Positions 55,831 through 64,000 of a DNA stretch of 64,000 bases are shown piece by piece. The position numbers were made by a program, and so were the translations under genes. Where the stretch lies: NCBI GenBank assembly GCA_028023455.1, contig JAQFVV010000021.1, forward strand, positions 4,552,853 through 4,616,852, in the 5' to 3' direction. The DNA is from Epiperipatus broadwayi (lineage: Eukaryota > Onychophora > Udeonychophora > Euonychophora > Peripatidae). The notes beneath the pieces were generated by a model, which saw only the letters and a program-made list of their open reading frames with translations, searched no databases and was not told the DNA's origin. The stretch's first letter is position 1. Every line of letters starts with the position of its first letter.

Positions 55831-56420
55831 TATATATGATATAATTTGCAGATTCATCTGTTTATGATTTTGATAATGAATATCATTTCAGCTTGATTAC
55901 ACAAGCTAATAGCTGGATGGTAAATAGAATATTATAAAGACAGGTGTAGAGATGTTGTAAACTCTGGTTTATAACAAAGTTAATGTTCCACCAATAGAAA
56001 AACAGCTGAAACATTGATATATTCATTATCAAAATCATATATGGATGAATCCACAAAATATATAATTTATATCTGTAACCGATAAAAATCTTCATGTCAT
56101 ATAAATATACATTAATGAGCTTTTAAATAATTTTATGATTTATCAAATACGTAAAGTTAAGAATATAAATCTATTTCATGTAACAAACAAATACGAATAA
56201 CATGACTAAACTAATTTACAAGAAAGATCCTTAAAAAATTATTTTTAAATATCTGTAGATAATGTCTACCTTTTGTTATATCAATGCCATAATATTTTTT
56301 TATCTGACAAAATAGACTGGCATTGATATAACAAAATGTGAGTATTATTTACAAGTTTATTTAATAATAATTCTTTGAGGATCTTGCTTGTAAATCATCT
56401 TAGTCATATGTTCATAGTTG
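55831..56420. other. Unassigned AT-rich DNA with a small hairpin
   Basis: TTTTGTTATATCAATGCCA (56272) and TGGCATTGATATAACAAAA (56318) form a perfect 19-bp stem around a ~27-bp loop. No gene. Confidence 0.5.
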
Positions 56421-56429
56421 TTTGTTCTA

Positions 56430-56465
<36 letters not shown>

Positions 56466-56468
56466 TAG

Positions 56469-56505
<37 letters not shown>
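56430..56505. repeat. (TA)n microsatellite, two blocks around TCATAGAACA
   Basis: TA dinucleotides flank a short palindromic TCTATGATA / TATCATAGA pair. The RTE copy 2 begins right after. Confidence 0.9.
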
Positions 56506-56507
<2 letters not shown>

Positions 56508-56508
<1 letters not shown>

Positions 56509-59390
56509 TGCAGAAAGGAGTTTGCTATTAACTGAAAGGAGACCCTTTGATTCCTCTTGGAGGCCTTAAAGGAACCAAGCAGGGCAAATTCCTAATGTCC
56601 ACTCAATACATTCTTGTCGTTGCAGCTGTTGTTACTATGTGATTATTCATATAGTATACAAACATGGAAGGGCTGCTCACCAACATGCATTAGCCAGTGT
56701 GGTGAGTTTATTGGCTTTTTACCTCAGAGTTTAAGAATATTTTTTTCAATATATACAATCATGACAGACAAAAATAAATCATGGCCCTTATTCCCAGGAG
56801 GCTGTAAAGTTACCAACCAAGGCAGCGGATGGTGGCCGAAGGTGGAGGGTGCTAAGAATCTTTTGATTGTGGACTCAGGCTGCCATTTGATGATGACTGT
56901 TTATTTAGGTACTTATAACGGCAGATCACTTTCAAGTGAAGGAAGATTGCAAGAATTAGAAGAAGAACTGTCTTATATTAAATGGGACATTATTGGACTT
57001 TGTGAAGTTAGAAGAAAAGGTGAAAAAACAATTGATTTAAAAAGTGGACATATACTCTACTATAAAGGCACAAATATTGGAAATACAAGTGGAGTAGGAT
57101 TCATTATAAATAAAAAATGGAAGAATAACATTGTGGAGATTGATGGTGTATCAGACAGAGTGGCAAGATTAGTTTTACAACTTAATAGCAGATACCAAAT
57201 GCAGATAATTCAGGTTTATGCCCCAACAAGTTCTCATAGTGATGAAGTTATAGAAGATTTTTATATGGATGTACAAAAGGCTTTTGATCAGAGTAAACAA
57301 AAATTTTAAAATTGTTATGGGAGACTTTAATGCTAAAATTGGTAAACAAATGAAAGATGAAAATGCTGTAGGTAATTTTGGTTATCGTAATAGAAATGAG
57401 AGAGGACATAGACTTGTGGAGTTTGCTGAAAAAGAAAAACTTTATATTATGAATTCTTTTTTTGAGAAAAATGTTAAAAGGAAATGGACATGAAAGCATC
57501 CAAATGAAGGTACAGCAGAATTGGATTATATTTTGACTAACCGAAAATACATATTTCAAGATTGTAATGTTCTTAATAAATTTAACACAGGAAGTGATCA
57601 TCAATTTTGTAAAATGCTGCAGAAAAGAGTTGAAAATGATATAAGAAAGTATAATTGTGAACTAGCAAGGAAAGCTGTAAAAGAGAATAAAAGTCTAAAG
57701 AGTGTAAAACAACATTTTGGTATTGGTAGGAAATTTATATCTGCAATAAGAACAAAAGATGGCATTATTACTAAAAAGAAAGATGACATCATAAAATGTG
57801 TAGAAGACTTTTATCAAGAATTATGTAGTAATAAAGAACAAGTGCTTCCTATACATATTATATCTTCTGAATTGCCCAGAATTTTAAATGAAGAAGTGAA
57901 ACATGCAATTAAATTTATGAAGAAAGGGAAGGCTCCAGGTAATGATGGAATTGTAATTGATATATTAAAAGAAGCAGGTGAAGAAATAGAATTTTTTTTA
58001 GCAAAGTTATATACCAAATGTCTAAATGATAAAGATGTACCAGATGATTGGAAGAATGCAGTATTAATATTAATATTTAAAAAAGGTGATAAAGAAGACA
58101 TTAGAAATTACAGACCTATCAGTCTTTTATCAGTTTTATACAAAATTTTTACTAAGATAATTACAACTCATCTACAGAGAACACTGGATTTCCACCAACC
58201 AAGAGAACAAGCTGGATTTAAAAGTGGTTTTAGTACAGTAGATCATATCCAGGTATTGAGAGAAATTATAGAAAGGACAAATGAATATGAGTTGCCATTA
58301 TGCTTAGGATTTGTAGACTATGAAAAGGCATTTGATTCTATAAACATTTCTTCAGTGATTAAAGCATTGGATCATCAAGGTATAGATCCAGGATATTGTC
58401 ATATTTTGAAGAATATTTATAAAAATGCAACAGCAACAATTAGATTACATAATGATACTAGGAAAAGTCAACATTGAGAAAGGTGTAAGACAAGGTGACT
58501 CCATATCTCCAAAACTTTTTACAGCAGTGCTGCAAGAAGTATTTTGTGGATTAAACAGGGAAACTAAAGGAGTGAAAGTAAATGGAGATTATTTAAGTCA
58601 TTTAGATTTTGCAGATGATGTAGTTGTTTTTGCAAATAATGCTTTAGAGTTACAGGAAATGTTGCAGGAGTTATCAGATGAAAGTATGAAAGTAGGCCTA
58701 AAGATAAATGTTAAAAAGTCTAAAATAATGTTTAATAGATTTTCTCAAAATATGAAAATAAAAATTGATTATGATGAGTTAGAAGAAGTTAACAGTTACA
58801 AATACCTTGGTCAGATTATTAATACAGATGGAAATATAATGAATGAAATTAATCATAGAATTAAACTTGGTTGGAGTACTTTTGGTAGAAATAACTTGAT
58901 ACTGAAAGGAAATGTGCCTATGTGTTTGAAAAGGAAGGTTTTTAATAAATGTGTTTTGCCAGTTTTTACTTATGGATCTGAGACTTGGACACTTAATAGA
59001 AGAGCAATACAGAAACTTCAGACCACTCAAAGAAGTATGGAGAGATGCATGTTGGGAATAACAAGAAGGGATTGAAAACACAATGTATGGCTAAGAGAAC
59101 AAACAGGTGTTACTGATCTCATTGAAAAAATTAAAAGACTGAAGTGGAGTTGGACTGGACATATTGTTAGAAGAGATGATAACAAATGGACAATTGAAAT
59201 TTTAAACTGGATTCCAAGAGATTGTAAAAGACCCAGAAAGAGACCACATGTTAGATGGGTGGATGAAATAAAAAAGTGTGCAGAGGTGATGTGGAGAAGG
59301 GAAGCTAAAGATAGGAAAAGATGGACTGAACTTGGAGAGACCTTTATCCTGCAGTGGATTGATAATGGTTGATGATATATATATATATGT
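56508..59390 (+). pseudogene. RTE-type LINE, copy 2: endonuclease plus reverse transcriptase, nearly full length
   Basis: The most complete element in the window. A 5' region of unclear function (56508-56900) precedes an apurinic/apyrimidinic-type endonuclease: T-Y-N-G-R-S-L, L-C-E-V-R-R (catalytic Glu), Y-A-P-T, then, after a frameshift near 57300, G-D-F-N-A-K-I-G, and S-D-H at 57595-57603. A TGA at 57491-57493 interrupts it. Directly after S-D-H-Q the frame joins F-C-K-M of the RT region: the ~30-residue linker present in copy 1 is deleted. RT motifs follow (K-A-P-G-N-D-G, Y-R-P-I-S-L-L-S, G-V-R-Q-G-D-S, F-A-D-D at 58608-58619). There is a frameshift near 58460 and a TGA at 59073-59075 where copy 1 has CGA. 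The end is W-I-D-N-G-stop at 59372, then GATGATATATA. Dead, but with an intact polymerase box. Confidence 0.92.
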
Positions 59391-60700
59391 TGTGCCATTA
59401 CAATTAAGTCATTAGCTAAATTTATCGTAATGTGCATGTAAGAAAATGTAAAACAAAAATCATCATCACATTTTTATATAAAAAGGAAGCTGTAGGGCAT
59501 CCAAGTTTAAATCCTACAAGATCCAATTTTAAAAGCTTAAGACAGAAAGAGAGTGGGGCTACAGTTATATACTTTAATTGTTTGTGTGTTGATAGAAACC
59601 TCAAAAAAAAAGAATACACACATTTAAACTATTCAATATTTAATTTTTCTGTTAAAAAGCAAAGTTACACATATATAGGCAATGTATGTGTAAGATATTT
59701 AATTGTTTTATATTTCAGATATTAAACTTTCTTTAAAACTAACCTATGCTTGATAAATTCTAATATCTTATTCTGTTTCTATTTTTGCTTTTCTATAATT
59801 GTAAGTTGGGATTAAAAGCTAGGGATTTGATTTTGAATATTAAGGCTAGAATTACTCAGCTAGCAATTAGATTATTTTAATGTCAGTTTATAAATAATTT
59901 GAATGAGTGTGTGTACATTACATACATAAATTTACATTTATTATATATTGAAAAAGAAGAAGGGTTAAATCTGTCAAATTAATTTTTTTTACAATTTTGT
60001 GTTAAGGGAGAAAATCTGTTGAATCAGATATATATTTTTGTAGCAATTTTGTTTTTATAAATGATTGTTTGTCATTTTGGAGCTTAAGCTTGGTGGGAAC
60101 TCTAATTTTGAAATTGTCTCATCTTAAGATCAAAAGAAAGAAGCTCCAATTTTAGATATTACAGATATACATGAGGAGAAGGGATTAAGACTATTTTTTT
60201 TCCTTCAAAACAAAAGTTTGTCTGAAAACCAGGTGTGTGATTTTTTGAATTGGTCAAAAATAACAAGTCACACTATCACTCTAATTGGGTGAGTTGACTC
60301 AAAAATTGGATATAAAAGCAGTCTGGAAAATCAGTTTTGTTATTATTATTATTGTGATAGAGACTTTTAAAAATTATTGAAACTAAAGCAGACAAACATT
60401 TTTAATTCTGCTAGATAATTTTTTTTAAATCATTTTTTTTATATCAAGTTTTGAATGTTGAAAATATAAGTATGGCGGGGTAAGAAAAATTAATATATAT
60501 CTCGGCTGTTGACTGAGTCATCATCAGCCAGCACATCATATAGGAAAGAAAAGATGTCTTGTCTGAAAAATAATATTCTACACCTTCTTACTAACTGAGA
60601 GAAATAAGATGTTTTTAAATAGAAAGAAGAAAACATACACGTGCATTGGAAGGCGACCAGGAAAAGAGCAATCTACTGATAAATATTAAATCATCAAGTC
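59391..60700. other. Unassigned AT-rich DNA
   Basis: No gene; the 97-codon frame at 59432-59725 is Lys/Tyr/Asn-rich without recognisable domain. CTGTTGACTGAGTCATCATC (60505) and similar phrases are unexplained. Confidence 0.45.
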
Positions 60701-60702
60701 CA

Positions 60703-60820
60703 ATTAATTGTTCCAGTAACTGAGTTTAAATCCAAGCAAAATTAATTGTTCCAGTAACTGAGTTTAAATCCAAGCAAAATTAATTGTTCCAGTAACTGAG
60801 TTTAAATCCAAGCAAAATTA
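60703..60820. repeat. 38-bp tandem repeat, about 3.1 units
   Basis: The unit AATTGTTCCAGTAACTGAGT...AATCCAAGCAAAATT repeats at 60711, 60749 and 60787 (position of TTCCAGTAAC), with no visible changes between units. A young minisatellite. Confidence 0.95.
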
Positions 60821-62384
60821 TAAACGTGAAAACAACTGCTATACTTCACCTACTAAAAGAATCATGCTTGACAGGAAGAGAAGAAAAGTTAATATAGTGA
60901 TTTCCAAATTGTCCACTAAAGCAAATAACCATATTAGAATCATCATCATCAAATAGTTATACACCTCAAGAAATAGATAGTTCCAAAGTAAAACGGAAAT
61001 TGTTGCTGCAGGGTTATAAATATTTAACAGGACAAGTTTGAACTCTTGGAAGTTCGCCACAAAACACAGGATTGGTAATATGACTTTTTATATCTATTTT
61101 CTTTATGATATCAGAGTCTTAATAAAATTTTAGCAATAAAGTGGTATAGTTTATTTAAAGAACTTTTAAAGGCAATTCAGATCGATTAAAACCAAGAATT
61201 TCTTACTAATGATAACCTTAGGCTTCCTTAATGATTTTGTATGTACCAAAATTATGATTGTTTATTGATTTACTGTTATGAAATATTATTAATGTGTATA
61301 ATAATTTTTTTTTTGTATTATTATTTTGGTTTTAAATAATATTTTGGTTTTTATGTGGATAAAACACACACCTACATAATAATACTTTACCTGTGTATAA
61401 TTGCTAGTGAATGTGAAGGAATAAGCAGTATTAAAATATTAAATTATTTTGTCTTAAGAAAGTATAGGATTCAGAGTGTAGAAGGGAGGGGGATAGAAAT
61501 ATACTTTTAAAACTTGTACGGTAAAACTTGCTCTTTCACTTCTATTAACATTTTTTTTATCATTCTGCTTGACACATTAGATTATAAAGTATGTGTGCCA
61601 ATGAGTGAATATTTTTTTTTTATGAAATACTTTTCTTGTGGATGGAACATTTTAACAAATCGGTTACCCAATTTAATACAATATACATTTGACGGGAAAG
61701 GGGGAAGAACTTGACATTAATCTGAAGATTGCAATATAATCAATTATTATTGTTATTATTATTCATATCAATTTTCATGTTTATCTATAAATTTTCATGT
61801 AGATATTAGTAAGGCATTAATAAATGTTAATTTGTTTTATTAAACGAGGCGTATGTATTTCATTAAGAGTAGTCTTTATTAAGTGTGATCATTCATCATC
61901 AAGGTGAATATTAGCTATTTAAGTTCCAATTAGATATACTACAATGAAGCAATGATTATGAATTTCTTTATAAGAATTAGGTTTTATGTTTAGGCTTAGT
62001 CCTAAAGCTGTGGTTGAAACCATTATCGTTGTCATTATCATCATCGTCATCATCACGTTGCTGTTTAAATGTTTAAAGGCCATAAATAAATATTGATTTC
62101 ATAGTATTTAGTGATTTCTTAGTATTATTATAACCACCATCCCATCATCTATTTCATGCAAGGATGAGTGAATTGCTATCCTAAATTAATAGTACTCTGA
62201 GCTAGTAAAACTTATAAAAATATTGAAACACATTTGTTATGTTAAGATCTAAGAAATGATTTCTGTCTAATGAATTCCACTTTAGTTTAAAGATGTTTTA
62301 TGTTTACCTAAATATTAGTGTTTACAGTGATATGGCTCTAAAAAGCAAAATCCTCCATTTTTATTAGAAATAAAGTACCAAAAC
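60821..62384. other. Unassigned AT-rich DNA
   Basis: No gene recognised. (TTA)n and ATC-rich runs occur at about 61743-61770 and 62026-62060. Confidence 0.45.
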
Positions 62385-62465
62385 AGGATTCAAACCCGGT
62401 ACATGTGAAAAGGTTATTAGATATAACTGTGTCTAGATTCAGATAATCTAGTGGCGCCCTGCTAG
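62385..62465 (-). repeat. Possible tRNA-like relic, minus strand
   Basis: Reverse complement has GTACCGGGTTTGAATCCTG, a good box B. The opposite end is GGGCGCCACTAGATTATC. It may be a SINE head or part of a retroelement; no flanking duplication was found. Confidence 0.3.
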
Positions 62466-62870
62466 ACCATATTCACTTGGTATTTGTTTAAATATGCACT
62501 TAACATCAAACCAAGAAATGAAAGTGGATAAGATCTACTGTCTGTATACCTGAGAAGATATTTTATTGAGTTACTAGTATATCCGAGTTATAATAGTTGT
62601 TATTAATAATTTGTTTATAATTATTGATATTGTGATATCTTGAGAAATCTAATTATAGAAGTATGTTTCATTGAATCCAATGACCCTTAATATGATTGAT
62701 AACTCAGGCTGATCTTTTGTTTAATAGCTTATGCTCAGCAAGTTACAATGTTTAATTCTTTTCTCTTTGATATAAAAATTTAAGTTATCATTTTTCGTTT
62801 ATTAAGCTAAATAATTCTTTTGAATCTTTAATTATGTTACAATGGTTCCTATGAGCATCTTCTTTTATTA
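62466..62870. other. Unassigned AT-rich DNA
   Basis: No feature recognised. Confidence 0.45.
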
Positions 62871-62877
62871 AGTTACA

Positions 62878-62887
62878 ATATATATAT

Positions 62888-62935
<48 letters not shown>
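62878..62935. repeat. (TA)n microsatellite
   Basis: TA dinucleotides with one AT slip near 62898. Confidence 0.95.
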
Positions 62936-62936
<1 letters not shown>

Positions 62937-62939
62937 CCA

Positions 62940-63135
62940 TTAGAAACCAGTCAACACTTAGACAATTCCAATATAGATAATAATCAACAATCTCAAACTG
63001 TTGTTAAGGCAATCTCCTTTAAACAATCAATAAACAATAACGGTGGAATTCCTAACTTTATTTATGGTACAATATATTTATATAGACACTAAAGATAGTT
63101 GATTATATATATTGGGATTGTTTAGTTTTAATCAC
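62940..63135. repeat. Fold-back repeat family G, copy 3 (partly deleted)
   Basis: CCAGTCAACACTTAGACAATT, AACTGTTGTTAAGGCAATCT, then TATTTATGGTACAATATATT and TATAGACACTAAAGATAG match copy 1. It ends with TATTGGGATTGTTTAG. Confidence 0.7.
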
Positions 63136-63214
63136 GCTAAACTTGCTGTCACTTGTATATATATATATATTCAATAACATGCATTTTATTTTATATATAT
63201 ACTCAAACAAGCTC

Positions 63215-63590
63215 TTATAAGCTTTGGTGATGTTAAGGCTATTCATATATGGTAGATCTGAATTTGTTTCAGTCTCATATAGCTATTTGAGTTAGATAGC
63301 TGGATTTAAAGACATTTTTGTGTCTGAAAATTTCAGATTTTCTTCTCAATACTTACATATTAAATAAGTGCTGTTTTTTGAGTTGATATTTTGGATATAG
63401 TGTCTGAATGTTCTAGCTCCTCACTGAGGTGAACCATAAGCTCAAAACCAATTGGTCTGGGGATAATAATATTCTAGATAGAGATTTTAAACGTTTTCTC
63501 TTACCACACTTATTAAATAAGAACTTTTTGAGCTATTGGTTCACTCCCTATGTTACATATTTGTAAATACAAGCTTTTAAAAGCAATGCC
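63215..63590. repeat. Dispersed repeat family D, copy 3
   Basis: AAAATTTCAGATTTTCTTCT, TAGCTCCTCACTGAGGTGAA, AAGCTCAAAACCAATTGGTC and TTTGAGCTATTGG follow the order in copy 1 (6062-6430). This copy preserves the part most similar, in reverse, to the family A core. Confidence 0.65.
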
Positions 63591-64000
63591 ACATTATATA
63601 TGACTTGCTTTGTTGATTATTATACAAATATGTATGTGGAAAAATAGAAATAAAGATGGAGAAAAAGGAAAACAGTAACAGATATAGATAAATACAAATA
63701 GACTTATAATCACAACCGGATTTTATAAGGATGAAGGCAGACAGACAGGCATATAGATAGGTGGCTGAATTACTAGATAGATAATTAGTGGAAGAATGAG
63801 TAGATGATAGAATAACAAATGTCTATCCATCCACCTGCCTATCCACATATCTCTAAACATTTATCTATTTGATTGTCTGTCTATTTTCTGTTAGTCTGCC
63901 CATATATATATATGCATCTTTTTATACATAAACAAAAAAAGTTATTTGCTCTATTACCATTTATAGTAACAACCAGTAATCAGTGTTTATCAGAAACACC
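63591..64000. other. Unassigned DNA with GATA-type degenerate repeats
   Basis: Runs such as ACAGACAGGCATATAGATAG and ATCCATCCACCTGCCTATCC give a purine-rich then pyrimidine-rich stretch (63640-63900) that can partly fold back. No gene. Confidence 0.45.

Noticed and set aside
57248-59619. Minus-strand ORFs up to 136 codons over the second RTE copy
   Set aside because: Antisense shadows of the LINE, as in copy 1.
60703-60820. CRISPR-like array
   Set aside because: Units abut without spacers and the setting is eukaryotic; it is a plain tandem repeat.

Overview
This window is gene-poor, very AT-rich nuclear DNA from a eukaryote, most likely an invertebrate animal. The grounds are the long introns-or-intergenic texture, abundant (TA)n and other microsatellites, and the kinds of transposon present: RTE-type LINEs, Penelope-like elements (PLEs) with a GIY-YIG nuclease, a Ty3/gypsy relic, a hAT transposase relic and tRNA-Gly-derived SINEs. 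I could not settle the species or phylum. I see no bacterial-style genes, rRNA, CRISPR array or functional tRNA, and only one plausible host exon (about 54.61-54.92 kb). Layout: 0-6.5 kb holds a short reversed RTE 3' end, fold-back repeats, and a head-to-head pair of PLE 3' ends (2.1-3.7 kb) split by a 745-bp insert flanked by TTAA. 6.7-12.9 kb holds two copies of a 1.8-kb repeat; one carries a SINE and the other shows the matching empty site. 13-25.9 kb is mostly unassigned, with a reverse-strand hAT transposase relic (15.6-16.8 kb) and small SINE and LINE scraps. 25.9-27.6 kb is a second head-to-head PLE with coding sequence. 28.2-28.9 kb is a LINE 3' fragment, followed by a heavily broken Ty3/gypsy element (29.0-32.2 kb). 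33.6-35.5 kb is a 5'-truncated RTE LINE. 36.9-51.3 kb is dominated by fold-back repeats of several families, some nested in each other. 52.4-54.1 kb has three SINEs, then the candidate exon. 56.5-59.4 kb is a nearly full-length but broken RTE LINE. The rest is unassigned AT-rich DNA. The most unusual signal is a family of about ten fold-back elements (here called family A). They look like MITEs, but several are flanked by 10-14 bp direct repeats and have different left and right ends. That pattern fits target-primed retroposition better than cut-and-paste transposition. A core segment of family A recurs in another fold-back family (D), suggesting a group of modular fold-back retroposons. Several insertions can be ordered because this window also contains the uninterrupted version of the target: family A in B, the SINE in the 1.8-kb repeat, and the TTAA element in the PLE.
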